Assembly: GCF_033955345.1 (NCBI RefSeq)
Contig: NZ_CP138332.1
Span: 1,860,001 to 1,924,000, forward strand
Direction: 5' to 3'
DNA: 64,000 nt
DNA from: Sphingobacterium bambusae
GTDB lineage: Bacteria; Bacteroidota; Bacteroidia; Sphingobacteriales; Sphingobacteriaceae
Shown here: positions 33,836-42,966 of the stretch, piece after piece
Position numbering within the stretch: position 1 is the stretch's first letter
How the letters are laid out: each line of letters begins with the position of its first letter
Position numbers and translations under genes: made by a program
Notes under the pieces: model-generated
The model's input: only the letters and a program-made list of their open reading frames with translations
Told to the model about the DNA's origin: nothing
Databases searched by the model: none

Positions 33836-35452
33836 ATGGTTATGGAAATGGAATATCCAAACCCGCTTGACAAGAATAAGCCGATGACGAGTTTATCCAA
33901 AAAGGTCTATTTTCAACATACTCCTGAGGCTTTAGTCCAACAAGCACTAGATCTTGAGCAAGGGACACTAAATGATGCCGGCGCATTGTGTATCACAACG
34001 GGAAAATTTACAGGAAGATCGCCCAAAGACCGCTTTATCGTCAAAGACGAATCAACGGTAACTACTGTCGATTGGGGTGATGTGAATATTGCAATAGCTC
34101 CCGAAGTTTTTGACAGACTTTTGCAAAAGATGACTGCATTTGTAGAAGAGAAGGAACTGTGGGTTCGCGCTTGCTATGCGGGAGCAGATCCGCAATATCG
34201 CATTAATGTGACCGTGATTAATACCACGCCCTGGGCAAATTTATTTTGTCATCACCTATTTATTTCCCCGACCGAACAGGAATTGATAAATTATCAACAG
34301 GAATGGCTTATTTTTCAGATTCCAGAGTTTTTGGCGGATCCATTAGTAGATGGTACAAGACAAGAGAATTTTTCCATCATCAACTTTAGTGAGAAGATCA
34401 TATTGATCGGTGGAACGGCATACACGGGCGAAATGAAAAAAGGCATTTTCTCGGTACTGAACTTTCTACTACCCCAACAAGATGTCTTACCGATGCATTG
34501 TTCCGCGAACGAGGGAAGCAACGGCGATGTAGCACTTTTCTTTGGACTTAGCGGAACGGGAAAGACCACACTATCGGCCGATCCTGAAAGAAAACTGATC
34601 GGTGACGACGAGCACGGTTGGTCACAGGAAACAATCTTTAACTTTGAAGGCGGTTGCTATGCAAAATGTATAGACCTCAGCGCTGACAAAGAACCTCAAA
34701 TTTATGCTGCAATACGCTCAGGAAGCTTGCTAGAAAACACGCGTTTTTTTACAGGAACAAACAGAGTCGACTATAGTGATAGTACGATTACGGAAAACAC
34801 CCGCGCGGCATATCCGATCATGTATATCAATGAAGCAAAGATGCCTGCTATTGGAAAAACACCTACTAATATTTTCTTTTTAACGTGCGATGCTTTTGGT
34901 GTGTTACCGCCGATTTCGAAATTGACAACTGCTCAAGCAATGTACCATTTTCTATCGGGCTACACGGCTAAAGTGGCAGGCACAGAAATAGGAATTAAGG
35001 AACCACAAACGACCTTCTCCGCCTGTTTCGGTCGCGTTTTTCTCCCCGCTAATCCCACAGCATATGCTACATTACTGGGTAAAAAGCTTGAAGAAAATCC
35101 TAATGTAAACGTTTGGCTGGTTAACACTGGATGGACGGGTGGCTCATACGGCGAGGGCAAACGAATTAGTTTAAGATATACACGGGCCTTGGTGAGCGCA
35201 GCAATACAAGAGCAACTTCGAGACGTGCCCTTCGTGCCACACCCATCCTTTTTGGTATTAGTCCCACAGTCTTGTCCGAATGTACCCGCATCCATACTTA
35301 ACCCGCGCGACACCTGGTCAGACAAAGAAGCATACGACCGGCAATCGGATAAGTTAACAGGTCTATTTATGCAAAATTTTGAGGCTTTTCGGGAGCAGGC
35401 CAGTGAAGAAATAAGGCAGGCTTCCCCGAAATTTCTTCGGAAGATTAAATAA
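33836..35452 (+). CDS. pckA: Phosphoenolpyruvate carboxykinase (ATP)
   Basis: PckA converts oxaloacetate and ATP to phosphoenolpyruvate, the entry to gluconeogenesis. The 538-residue protein shows the kinase P-loop GLSGTGKTTLS at 237-247, the metal/substrate motif GDDEHGW just after, RSPKDRF at 61-67 and NTGWTGGSYGEGKRI near the C-terminus. It is single, behind a 183-bp A/T-rich region. TAACTTAGC at about 33807 is a one-mismatch form of the -7 box and may be the promoter; a very similar AACTTAGCCTT stands before msrB. Confidence 0.96.
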   Translation: MVMEMEYPNPLDKNKPMTSLSKKVYFQHTPEALVQQALDLEQGTLNDAGALCITTGKFTGRSPKDRFIVKDESTVTTVDWGDVNIAIAPEVFDRLLQKMTAFVEEKELWVRACYAGADPQYRINVTVINTTPWANLFCHHLFISPTEQELINYQQEWLIFQIPEFLADPLVDGTRQENFSIINFSEKIILIGGTAYTGEMKKGIFSVLNFLLPQQDVLPMHCSANEGSNGDVALFFGLSGTGKTTLSADPERKLIGDDEHGWSQETIFNFEGGCYAKCIDLSADKEPQIYAAIRSGSLLENTRFFTGTNRVDYSDSTITENTRAAYPIMYINEAKMPAIGKTPTNIFFLTCDAFGVLPPISKLTTAQAMYHFLSGYTAKVAGTEIGIKEPQTTFSACFGRVFLPANPTAYATLLGKKLEENPNVNVWLVNTGWTGGSYGEGKRISLRYTRALVSAAIQEQLRDVPFVPHPSFLVLVPQSCPNVPASILNPRDTWSDKEAYDRQSDKLTGLFMQNFEAFREQASEEIRQASPKFLRKIK

Positions 35453-35455
35453 AAC

Positions 35456-35487
35456 AGTAAAGGCTGTCCTTGCGGACAGCCTTTACT
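35456..35487. terminator. Bidirectional terminator between pckA and the respiratory operon
   Basis: AGTAAAGGCTGTCC and GGACAGCCTTTACT form a perfect 14-bp stem with a four-base loop. It lies between pckA and the last gene of the convergent 16-gene run and is the only clear terminator of that run. Confidence 0.88.
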
Positions 35488-35493
35488 TTATAA

Positions 35494-35955
35494 CTACAAA
35501 AACACCCGAGCGTGCCAACTATCTTTCAGCGGAACTTCCCACTTCTCATCCAGCTCGTTTACCAGCGTAAGCATATTGTTGAACACAATAGTGTCCGCAT
35601 GAACAAGCCCATCTTTTACAAGGCTAGAAAAGGTATCTCGCCCTACTATATTAATGTTACCACTATTGGGATCGCGAAAAGCAATCTGCATACGATCAAA
35701 CAAAGATATACCCAACTCCTGCTCAATTTTCTTCAAGAGATGGACAGATTTATCAATAGAGCAACCCGTCACCATCGCTTTTTCTTCGTCCACCATCAGC
35801 ATTAAGAACAGGCCATATCGGATGCTGAAACTGCCGGCCAATTGATTGCCATGGGCGGTCCACTGTTCCACAAACTCCGATAGCACATCCTCTATGCGAG
35901 CAATCTCCTCGTCCTGCAGAAAACGATTGCTTTGGTAAATCCAGACTCTCTTCAT
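35494..35955 (-). CDS. Conserved protein often auto-annotated as ABC transporter ATPase; function unknown
   Basis: A 153-residue cytoplasmic protein starting at the ATG at 35955 (MKRVWIYQSNRFL); a longer reading to 36033 overlaps the DUF420 gene and is not conserved in character. The family pattern is RVWIYQ near the start, VEQWTAHGNQLAGSFSIRYGLFLMLMVDE in the middle and SGCSID-like TGCSIDKSVHLLK. Homologues in Bacteroidota are, from memory, frequently named ABC transporter ATPase, yet no Walker A, Walker B or signature motif is present, so that name is misleading. It is the last gene of the respiratory run, 11 bp after DUF420, which hints at a role linked to oxidase assembly. Confidence 0.7.
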   Translation of the reverse strand: MKRVWIYQSNRFLQDEEIARIEDVLSEFVEQWTAHGNQLAGSFSIRYGLFLMLMVDEEKAMVTGCSIDKSVHLLKKIEQELGISLFDRMQIAFRDPNSGNINIVGRDTFSSLVKDGLVHADTIVFNNMLTLVNELDEKWEVPLKDSWHARVFL

Positions 35956-35966
35956 AGCGTGTAAGA

Positions 35967-36506
35967 TTAATGAACGTAATACGGCGAAATCATCAAATAA
36001 ACAATAACTCCCGTAACTGCCACATACATCCACATCGGATAGGTGATGCGCGCTAATTTCTTATGCCGTTCATAAGCCCCTGCAATGCCTCTTACAAAGG
36101 TAAACAGTACAAAGGGAATAATAATGATGGACAAAAGGATATGCGTGATCAGGATAAAGAAGTAAAGGTATCGCAAAAAACCTTCGCCACCGTAGGGAGT
36201 CGAGTCAGAAGTCATGTGGTAGGCTACGTACATAACAAGGAATGCCAAAGAGCAAGCCATGCATACCTTCACCAAGTTCTCATGTAGTTTAACCTTACCT
36301 TTCTTAATTGCAGTGACCGCTGCAAATAGTAACACGGCTGTTAAGCCATTTATCGTCGCGTAAATTGGCGGTAAAAACGACAACGGTTGTACGTCGTAGC
36401 CCAACTTCTTTAAATTTACGCCAAATAAGACCGCTACTGCCAATGGTATAACTATGGACAGTGTGACGATCCATTTCTTATATTTTTTTTCTTCCTCCGT
36501 TATCAT
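35967..36506 (-). CDS. DUF420-family membrane protein, CtaM-like
   Basis: A 179-residue protein with five predicted membrane helices and several histidines at helix ends (HENLVKVCMACS, AYHMTSDSTPYGG, LITHILLS). DUF420 includes CtaM, required for haem-copper oxidase function in Firmicutes. Position after the oxidase subunits and SCO-like gene agrees with an assembly role here, though this is by analogy. It starts 4 bp after the end of the SCO-like gene. Confidence 0.85.
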   Translation of the reverse strand: MITEEEKKYKKWIVTLSIVIPLAVAVLFGVNLKKLGYDVQPLSFLPPIYATINGLTAVLLFAAVTAIKKGKVKLHENLVKVCMACSLAFLVMYVAYHMTSDSTPYGGEGFLRYLYFFILITHILLSIIIIPFVLFTFVRGIAGAYERHKKLARITYPMWMYVAVTGVIVYLMISPYYVH

Positions 36507-36510
36507 AAAA

Positions 36511-37230
36511 CTATTTCTGCGCTATTTTAGCTGGCCTATTACGAATTTCCTCTACGACAAGCAACTTTACTTCGTCCTCCAACCTATCGACCTCTCCCTT
36601 TTGGCTTACGTCGTAAAATCCGCGTATCCTACGTTTTGAATCCAGCAAGACAAACTGATTGCTGATCAAAAAGCGTGTGGAATCAGCAGGATCCACCATG
36701 GCATCAATCAACAGTTGATCCTTGGCGTAAGAAAAAATATCGGATGAGGGGCCGAAGACGACTTTCCAATGCCCACGCTGCAAGCCCTTATAAGGCTTCA
36801 CAAACGCCGCTAGGCTTTCTTGATTTTCCGATGGATCTACCGAGATAGAATAGAAATTAATAAGCGGATTTTCTTGAAATCGATCAGATAGTCCCTGCAC
36901 GTTATCCATCATTAATTTGGAAAACGAACCGTCTTTTGAATAGCATAAATGCACGATATTTATCGTGGTATCCGATGCTGGGAAAGCGACTGTCTGTCCA
37001 TCAAAATTGGTGAAGCTAAGTGCCGGTAGCGTATGGAAGATTGTATCTGGGTATTCCCTTCCCCAATTGCGTTTCATTTCGCCACTTAACTTCTTCTCGC
37101 CAAAAACGGGGAGAGAGACGTAATGATTGGATCCCAATCTATTAACGGCTATATATAAAAATCCTGGCACTAGTAGTATTAATGCCAGGAGAATTATTTT
37201 TGATTTACTTCCTTGAGTACGATTACTCAT
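36511..37230 (-). CDS. SCO1/SenC-family protein with degenerate metal site
   Basis: A 239-residue thioredoxin-fold protein with one N-terminal membrane anchor (about 11-29), placed where SCO copper chaperones for the CuA centre normally lie. The fold is recognisable from LSFTNFDGQTVAF, IVHLCYSKD and FYSISVDPSENQESLAAF. However, the CxxxC copper motif is not intact: Cys96 is followed by Asp at position 100, and the conserved His late in the domain is replaced (LISNQFVLLD, Asn191). It may have lost copper binding, or act as a structural or redox-inactive relative. It lies 17 bp after subunit IV. Confidence 0.75.
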   Translation of the reverse strand: MSNRTQGSKSKIILLALILLVPGFLYIAVNRLGSNHYVSLPVFGEKKLSGEMKRNWGREYPDTIFHTLPALSFTNFDGQTVAFPASDTTINIVHLCYSKDGSFSKLMMDNVQGLSDRFQENPLINFYSISVDPSENQESLAAFVKPYKGLQRGHWKVVFGPSSDIFSYAKDQLLIDAMVDPADSTRFLISNQFVLLDSKRRIRGFYDVSQKGEVDRLEDEVKLLVVEEIRNRPAKIAQK

Positions 37231-37247
37231 TGAGTTCTCTCAATTTA

Positions 37248-37625
37248 TTAGTTGTTAGGAAACAAAGGGTGCGATTGCAAGTGGTGCAATAAATAATCGC
37301 CCTCGATCAATAACAAAACGATAAAATAAACAATAAATATAAATCCTATTGCACTACAAATAATAAAACCTGATTTCTCAAACTTCAAGTGCATGAAATA
37401 AGCGACGATATAATATGCTTTGACTAGTGTTAAAACAATGTAGACCGTATTCAACAGCATTCCTTTTTCGATAACGCCCCAGTGATGTACAAAGCCCAAG
37501 GCAATCAAAAATTCAAGTGCCGTTAGCGCTAAAAGGATAAAGAATACTTTCCAAATTCCTTTTTTATCCATGCCGCCATGGTCGTGGTGGTCGTGTGCTG
37601 CTATATTTTCGTGATGATGTGACAT
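37248..37625 (-). CDS. Cytochrome c oxidase subunit IV family protein
   Basis: A 125-residue membrane protein with three helices and a histidine-rich N-terminus (HHHEN, then HDHHDHGG) that could bind metal. Small subunit IV proteins of this type (CtaF/CyoD-like) follow subunit III in caa3 and aa3 oxidase clusters and stabilise the complex. Its place and size fit; sequence conservation in this family is low, so the call rests partly on context. Confidence 0.82.
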   Translation of the reverse strand: MSHHHENIAAHDHHDHGGMDKKGIWKVFFILLALTALEFLIALGFVHHWGVIEKGMLLNTVYIVLTLVKAYYIVAYFMHLKFEKSGFIICSAIGFIFIVYFIVLLLIEGDYLLHHLQSHPLFPNN

Positions 37626-37657
37626 GTTCTATAAATAAATTATAATGCTGAAACCAA

Positions 37658-38395
37658 TTAGATTAAGTAGAAGAAGGTGAATACGAATACCCAAACCAAA
37701 TCCACAAAGTGCCAGTATAAACCAACTTTCTCCACCATCAAATACGTACCGCGATTTTCAAACGTATTGTTCAATGTCATACACAAAATAATGATATTCA
37801 AAAGAATACCTACAGACACGTGAAATCCGTGGAAACCAGTGATCGTAAAGAACAAGTTAGAGAACTGTAAGGCTGCAGTGTACGATATATCTTTGGAGAA
37901 ATAAGGAGCTAAAGCCTGCGCTACAGCGTCACCTTCCAAGCCGGTAGCGGGGTTTCTTCCGAACCAAAAACCTTCATGGTGCAAATGTGTCCATTCGATC
38001 GCTTGACAACCTACGAAACAAAGACCGCCTAAAATAGTCCAAAGCATCCATTTAATAACTTCTTGCTTTTGGTTTCTATGGCCGGCATCCACTGCCAACA
38101 CCATCGTTACCGATGACATAATAAGGATGAATGTCATGATACCTACGAAAACCAAGGGTTGACCATGCTCTACTATACCGGGTACAGATTGAAAAATCTT
38201 ATCCGCATCAATCCAAGTGGGTTGCGCAAATTTTTGAGCGCCATAATAGAGTAAGAAGGCAGAGAATGTAAAAGCATCCGACACCAAGAAAAACCACATC
38301 ATGATCTTTCCATACTCTAAGTTCCAAGGCGACTTACCACCGCTCCAAGGGCCGTCTTTTACCTTATCTAATTGCGATACAGTTGTTGTACTCAT
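37658..38395 (-). CDS. Cytochrome c oxidase subunit III (first-type)
   Basis: A 245-residue polytopic protein of the haem-copper oxidase subunit III family. The family features GKSPWNLEYGKIMMWFFLVSD near the N-terminus, ITGFHGFHVSVG in the middle and the final YWHFVDLVWVFVFTFFYLI with the conserved His and Trp are present. It is one of two adjacent subunit III-like genes, with 9 bp between them; the two-gene arrangement is common in Bacteroidota. Subunit III has no redox centre and supports proton pumping and stability. Confidence 0.92.
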   Translation of the reverse strand: MSTTTVSQLDKVKDGPWSGGKSPWNLEYGKIMMWFFLVSDAFTFSAFLLYYGAQKFAQPTWIDADKIFQSVPGIVEHGQPLVFVGIMTFILIMSSVTMVLAVDAGHRNQKQEVIKWMLWTILGGLCFVGCQAIEWTHLHHEGFWFGRNPATGLEGDAVAQALAPYFSKDISYTAALQFSNLFFTITGFHGFHVSVGILLNIIILCMTLNNTFENRGTYLMVEKVGLYWHFVDLVWVFVFTFFYLI

Positions 38396-38404
38396 TTTTT
38401 ACTA

Positions 38405-38989
38405 TTATTGATTCAAAAGTAAGAAAACATAAATATAAATCCATAAAAGATCGAGAAAATGCCAAAATATAATGGCCAAATTCATGCGGAATTGGTTGTT
38501 AGGAAAAGGGATCGGTTTCAACGCTCCCAAAAAACAACGAACCAATACGATCAAGCCCGCAATAATATGTGCTAAGTGCATTCCCGTAAAAACATAAACA
38601 AAGGATTGCGAAGCATTATTATTTACAAAGTAAATGCCGCGTTCGGCAAACACAGACCAAGCGTGTAACTGAATGGCGAAAAACACCAATCCCAACGCAA
38701 TGGTCAGCAATAAAAATAGACGCTGCTTAGCGAACTGCGAGGCTTTCACCGCACGATAAGCTAAATGCAAGGTCAAGCTACTCACAAGCAGCACAATGGT
38801 GCTATATGTGAATGCAACAGGCAATATCGTTTTTATACCCTTATCCACCCCACTTGCAGTGTAGACAACAAATCCACTCGATAAGGCTGCAAACATCATG
38901 AACATACCGATCATACCGAGCCAAAGGTTAAACTTCTTGGCCTTTCTGGATTGCAGTAATTCTTCCGTTTTATATTCTGTAGTATCCAT
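38405..38989 (-). CDS. Cytochrome c oxidase subunit III (second, shorter type)
   Basis: A 194-residue, five-helix member of the same family, with FTGMHLAHIIAGLIVL and IIFWHFLDLLWIYIYVFLLL near the end, matching helices of subunit III. Its first base overlaps the last base of ctaB, so the two are translationally coupled. It is distinct in sequence from the longer subunit III just downstream and not a recent duplicate. Confidence 0.9.
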   Translation of the reverse strand: MDTTEYKTEELLQSRKAKKFNLWLGMIGMFMMFAALSSGFVVYTASGVDKGIKTILPVAFTYSTIVLLVSSLTLHLAYRAVKASQFAKQRLFLLLTIALGLVFFAIQLHAWSVFAERGIYFVNNNASQSFVYVFTGMHLAHIIAGLIVLVRCFLGALKPIPFPNNQFRMNLAIIFWHFLDLLWIYIYVFLLLNQ

Positions 38990-39897
38990 TATTGAAAAGG
39001 AATAAAATCAAACAATAAGACTAATTGCGTCAAAGGCAAATAGAAAAACGATGTAAACATCACCTTCTTTGCCGTCGCATCCGTTCTTTGCATGGCATGT
39101 TGATAACCATAATAGGCAAACAACAAACCACCCAGCAGCGATACGGTTGTAAATATCCAACCGCTAAAACCGTAGTATAGTGGTAAGAAACCAACTGGGA
39201 TCATCAGCACAGCAGAGATGAAGATCATCCAAGCTGTAGTGCCGTCTTTTTGCTTCGTCGGTAAAAGTCTAAAGCCTGCGTTTCTGTAGTCTTCATCCGC
39301 AACCCAAGCAATAGCCCAAAAATGTGGAAACTGCCAAAAGAACTGAATTAAAAACAATACCCAAGGCGTAATGACAATGGCTGCTTCACTAACCGCGGCA
39401 TATTCAAATCCAAAGCCGGCGGACTTAAACGCAGCGTAATACCCGATTAACGGTGGTAAAGCACCGGGGAAAGCCCCAACAAAGACCGCTATTGGCGATT
39501 TTTGCTTCAAGGGCGTATATACAAAAGCGTAAAGAATGATCGAGAAGACAGACAGTAGCCCAGCTAAGAAATTCAAACGGACGAGCAGCAACGTGCCAAA
39601 TATGCCCATAAAAACGCTCAACACCAATGCTTGTCCCGTCGTCATCCTACCTGTCGGTAAAGGACGATCAGCCGTGCGCTTCATCAATTTATCCAAATCA
39701 CGTTCAATGATCTCATTAAAGCCATTTGCCGACCCGGTTACAAAAAAACCACCAATGGTCAGGATCAGCCAATTCAGCCAAATAATATCTCCCTGTTGCT
39801 TTGCGCCAATCAGAAACGAGATAGAGGCCGAAAAAACGACCGTTAAGGTCAGTCTAAGCTTTATTAATTTATTGAAATCAGAAATGAACTCCTTCAT
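38989..39897 (-). CDS. ctaB: Haem O synthase (protoheme IX farnesyltransferase)
   Basis: A 302-residue UbiA-family prenyltransferase that attaches farnesyl to haem B, making haem O. The aspartate-rich motif NGFNEIIERDLDKLMKRTADRP carries the prenyl diphosphate site, and the second acidic motif lies in WAIAWVADEDYRNAG. Eight to nine membrane helices are predicted. It acts together with CtaA upstream in the same run to make haem A for subunit I. Confidence 0.94.
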   Translation of the reverse strand: MKEFISDFNKLIKLRLTLTVVFSASISFLIGAKQQGDIIWLNWLILTIGGFFVTGSANGFNEIIERDLDKLMKRTADRPLPTGRMTTGQALVLSVFMGIFGTLLLVRLNFLAGLLSVFSIILYAFVYTPLKQKSPIAVFVGAFPGALPPLIGYYAAFKSAGFGFEYAAVSEAAIVITPWVLFLIQFFWQFPHFWAIAWVADEDYRNAGFRLLPTKQKDGTTAWMIFISAVLMIPVGFLPLYYGFSGWIFTTVSLLGGLLFAYYGYQHAMQRTDATAKKVMFTSFFYLPLTQLVLLFDFIPFQ

Positions 39898-39966
39898 GAA
39901 TACGTTATGCTAATACGTTGTTAAACCGCTGATACGGCGCCACAAATGTCCGCAACTTTGAACAAA

Positions 39967-41010
39967 CTATCGTTTTAATTTTGTCATTAATAGCATCAAA
40001 TAATACTGTGCTCCAAAAAACAAACTAGCGACCACCAAATGGGTTGTTTGCGCAAATGCAGGAACATCAAAACGTGCTAGTACAATTCCAGACATCATTT
40101 GAACGCCCACTAAAATGAGCACTATCCAAGCGTACTTACTTTGCAATGTCAATGAACTAAACTTATTCTTAACTAGAAAAAACAACAAAATTGTTAATCC
40201 CAGCGACGTGTAAGCCAACACACGGTGTATAAAATAAGGCTGCCCTAATTGAGCTACCCAATCTGTGCGCGCCAATCCACGGTCGTTCAAGTGATCTATC
40301 GTTTCTCGAACTTCTGTACCGAAAACGACTTGTACCACCGTCAACGCGAGGGTCAACATAGCGATCGCCTTTAAAGCACCAACTGCTTGACCACTCAAGA
40401 TTGTTTTGTTTCTAAAGGTAGTTGCCTGATAAAACGTATATATACTAATCGCCACAATAAGTAATGCCAGCAGCATATGAACCGTAATAATCCAAGGCAT
40501 AAGGTTCGTAGAAACAACAATCGATCCTAACCAAGCCTGCACAACAACTACAAAAACATTTAGAACGCTCCACCCTACAATAGATGGTTTTGTTTTTAAA
40601 TAGGTAAAGGAGAAGATCGCTGCAAACAGCAAACAGAAACCGGCAGCTACGCCTACCAAGCGATTAACGTACTCGGTCCACGTTTTGGCAGCATTGAACG
40701 ATTCATGCTTCAAGATAGATTCGTCGTGACGAATCTTGTCGGCCATCTGCGGATATCCGAAAAATTCGACGATTTTCGCAAATCGCTGATTTTTCTTGGC
40801 GCGTCCATCAATATATTGCTGTTCGTATCCTTCAGGAAGCTGTGTTACGTCGGTTGGCGGTACAATGCGGTTAAAGCATTTTGGCCAATCCGGGCAGCCC
40901 ATCCCCGATCCTGTACTTCTCACAATTCCGCCTGCGGCAATCACTAAGAACAAAACAATGATCGTAATCCTGTTTGTTCTAATAAATCGTCTTTCTGCAC
41001 GCGGATACAT
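39967..41010 (-). CDS. ctaA: Haem A synthase (COX15/CtaA family)
   Basis: A 347-residue, eight-helix membrane protein that oxidises the C8 methyl of haem O to a formyl group. Conserved elements are GGIVRSTGSGMGCPDWPKCF near residues 22-41 with a cysteine pair, histidines in the HMLLALLI and YFIHRVLAYT helices, and VASLFFGAQYYL at the end. It lies between subunit I and ctaB with a 52-bp gap on the subunit I side and 69 bp on the other, the largest gaps in the run. Confidence 0.93.
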   Translation of the reverse strand: MYPRAERRFIRTNRITIIVLFLVIAAGGIVRSTGSGMGCPDWPKCFNRIVPPTDVTQLPEGYEQQYIDGRAKKNQRFAKIVEFFGYPQMADKIRHDESILKHESFNAAKTWTEYVNRLVGVAAGFCLLFAAIFSFTYLKTKPSIVGWSVLNVFVVVVQAWLGSIVVSTNLMPWIITVHMLLALLIVAISIYTFYQATTFRNKTILSGQAVGALKAIAMLTLALTVVQVVFGTEVRETIDHLNDRGLARTDWVAQLGQPYFIHRVLAYTSLGLTILLFFLVKNKFSSLTLQSKYAWIVLILVGVQMMSGIVLARFDVPAFAQTTHLVVASLFFGAQYYLMLLMTKLKR

Positions 41011-41062
41011 GGAATCCTCTTTCTACTACTTTACCTTATGTAAAAGAAGAGGTAGGTAAAAC

Positions 41063-42940
41063 CTACCCTTCTATTATTTCTCTATTATTAGCCTTGTTCC
41101 ACTCGTTTTGAATACGAACAGCCTCTTCGTTACCTTCAAAGTCGTGAGGTAAGTTCGAGCTCATCGTTTCCGAGAAAGGAACGTCCTGCGGAATAAAATC
41201 GGTATCGTGACCAGGCTTACTATAATCGTAAGGCCAACGGTATACGGTAGGAATTTCTCCAGGCCAGTTACCATGAATATGATCTACCGGAGTAGTCCAC
41301 TCTAAGGTATTCGCATTCCAAGGGTTTTGTGTAGCTTTCTTACCTCTCCAAATCGAGCTAAAGAAGTTCCACAAGAATGCAACTTGTGCTAAACCTGCGA
41401 TGATAGCAGCCCAAGTGATCAACATATTAACAGATACCCATTTCTCCATAAAAGGGAAAGCGGTAAATGCATAGTAACGACGAGGAACACCATCGATACC
41501 CATGAAGTGCATTGGGAAGAATACCAAGTATGCGCCGATGAAGGTTAACCAGAAATGGAAGTAGCCTAATTTGGTGTCCATCATACGACCGAACATTTTA
41601 GGATACCAATGGTAAACACCACAAAGCATACCAAAGATTGATGCAGACCCCATTACCAAGTGGAAGTGGGCAACAACAAAATACGTATCGTGCAAGTTGA
41701 TATCCAAAGCAGCGTTACCAAGGTAAAGACCTGTTAAACCACCGGAAACGAAGAACGAAACCATACCGATTGCGAACATCATAGCTGGTGTGAAACGGAT
41801 ATTACCTCTCCATAGCGTAGCAATATAGTTGAATGCTTTTACCGCAGAAGGAACCGCGATAATCAACGTAGTAATCATAAATACACCGCCCAAGAATGGG
41901 TTCATACCCGTCACAAACATGTGGTGACCCCAAACGATAAATGAAAGAACTGTAATACCTACTAATGAGTACACCATGGCGTGGTAACCAAAGATTGGTT
42001 TACGCGAGTTTGTAGAGATAACTTCAGAAGTAAGACCTAGAGCAGGCATCACAACGATATATACCTCTGGGTGACCTAAGAACCAGAACAAGTGTTGAAA
42101 CAAGATTGGAGAACCACCTTCATTAGGTAAAATCTGTCCTTGAACAACAAGATCTGATAGGTAGAAAGATGTACCAACTGTACGGTCGAAAAACAACAAT
42201 ACAACGGCAGATACAAGGACTGGGAACGATAGTAAACCTACAATCGCTGTCAAAAAGAAAGCCCAAATTGTCAAAGGCATCTTCCAAAGATCCATACCTT
42301 TCGTACGCATGTTCAACACGGTACTCACGTAGTTAACACCACCCAATACCTGCGATGCGATGAACAAAGTCATACTCACCAACCAAAGTGTCATACCTAA
42401 GCCTGAACCTGGGATCGAGGTTGGAACAGCGGATAGTGGCGGATAGATCGTCCATCCTGCTGCTGCGGGTCCACTTTCTACAAAGAAAGAAGCCACCATA
42501 ATCACACAGGCTACGAAGAAGAACCAGTAAGATAACATGTTCATCAGCGGCGATGCCATATCTCGGGCACCAAGCTGGTAAGGGATCAATAGATTACTGA
42601 ACGTTCCGGAAAGACCAGCGGTTAACACAAAGAAAACCATCATGGTACCGTGGATGGTCACCAATGATAAGAAAAACTCAGGCTTCATTCGTCCGCCCTC
42701 AGCCCATTTGCCCAAGAAAACTTCCAAGATTGGAAAATCTTTCTCCGGCCAAGCTAACTGGATACGGAATAAAATTGAAAGCAACATAGCGAAAACCGCC
42801 ATCACGATACCAGTGATCAAAAACTGCTTCGCGATCATCTTATGATCCTGACTAAATATGTATTTAGTTAAGAAGGTTTCATGATGATGATCATGTGCAT
42901 CATGATGAGCTGCGCCGTGCGATATAACTGTACTTGACAT
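41063..42940 (-). CDS. ctaD: Cytochrome c oxidase subunit I
   Basis: The 625-residue catalytic subunit with about twelve to fourteen helices. Low-spin haem and CuB/haem a3 ligands are visible: His in VTIHGTMMVFF, the GHPEVYIVVMPALG loop with the CuB His and its cross-linked Tyr, the pair in WGHHMFVTGM and the two in AHFHLVMG. The Glu of HPEV marks an A1-type D-channel enzyme. The N-terminus is histidine-rich (HGAAHHDAHDHHHE). It lies 26 bp after subunit II. Confidence 0.96.
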   Translation of the reverse strand: MSSTVISHGAAHHDAHDHHHETFLTKYIFSQDHKMIAKQFLITGIVMAVFAMLLSILFRIQLAWPEKDFPILEVFLGKWAEGGRMKPEFFLSLVTIHGTMMVFFVLTAGLSGTFSNLLIPYQLGARDMASPLMNMLSYWFFFVACVIMVASFFVESGPAAAGWTIYPPLSAVPTSIPGSGLGMTLWLVSMTLFIASQVLGGVNYVSTVLNMRTKGMDLWKMPLTIWAFFLTAIVGLLSFPVLVSAVVLLFFDRTVGTSFYLSDLVVQGQILPNEGGSPILFQHLFWFLGHPEVYIVVMPALGLTSEVISTNSRKPIFGYHAMVYSLVGITVLSFIVWGHHMFVTGMNPFLGGVFMITTLIIAVPSAVKAFNYIATLWRGNIRFTPAMMFAIGMVSFFVSGGLTGLYLGNAALDINLHDTYFVVAHFHLVMGSASIFGMLCGVYHWYPKMFGRMMDTKLGYFHFWLTFIGAYLVFFPMHFMGIDGVPRRYYAFTAFPFMEKWVSVNMLITWAAIIAGLAQVAFLWNFFSSIWRGKKATQNPWNANTLEWTTPVDHIHGNWPGEIPTVYRWPYDYSKPGHDTDFIPQDVPFSETMSSNLPHDFEGNEEAVRIQNEWNKANNREIIEG

Positions 42941-42966
42941 ATTCTTTTAATAATTTCTTATTTCAA

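Noticed and set aside
35956..36033. N-terminal extension of the 153-residue protein
   Set aside because: It overlaps the end of the DUF420 gene and is unlike the family start, which begins around RVWIYQ.
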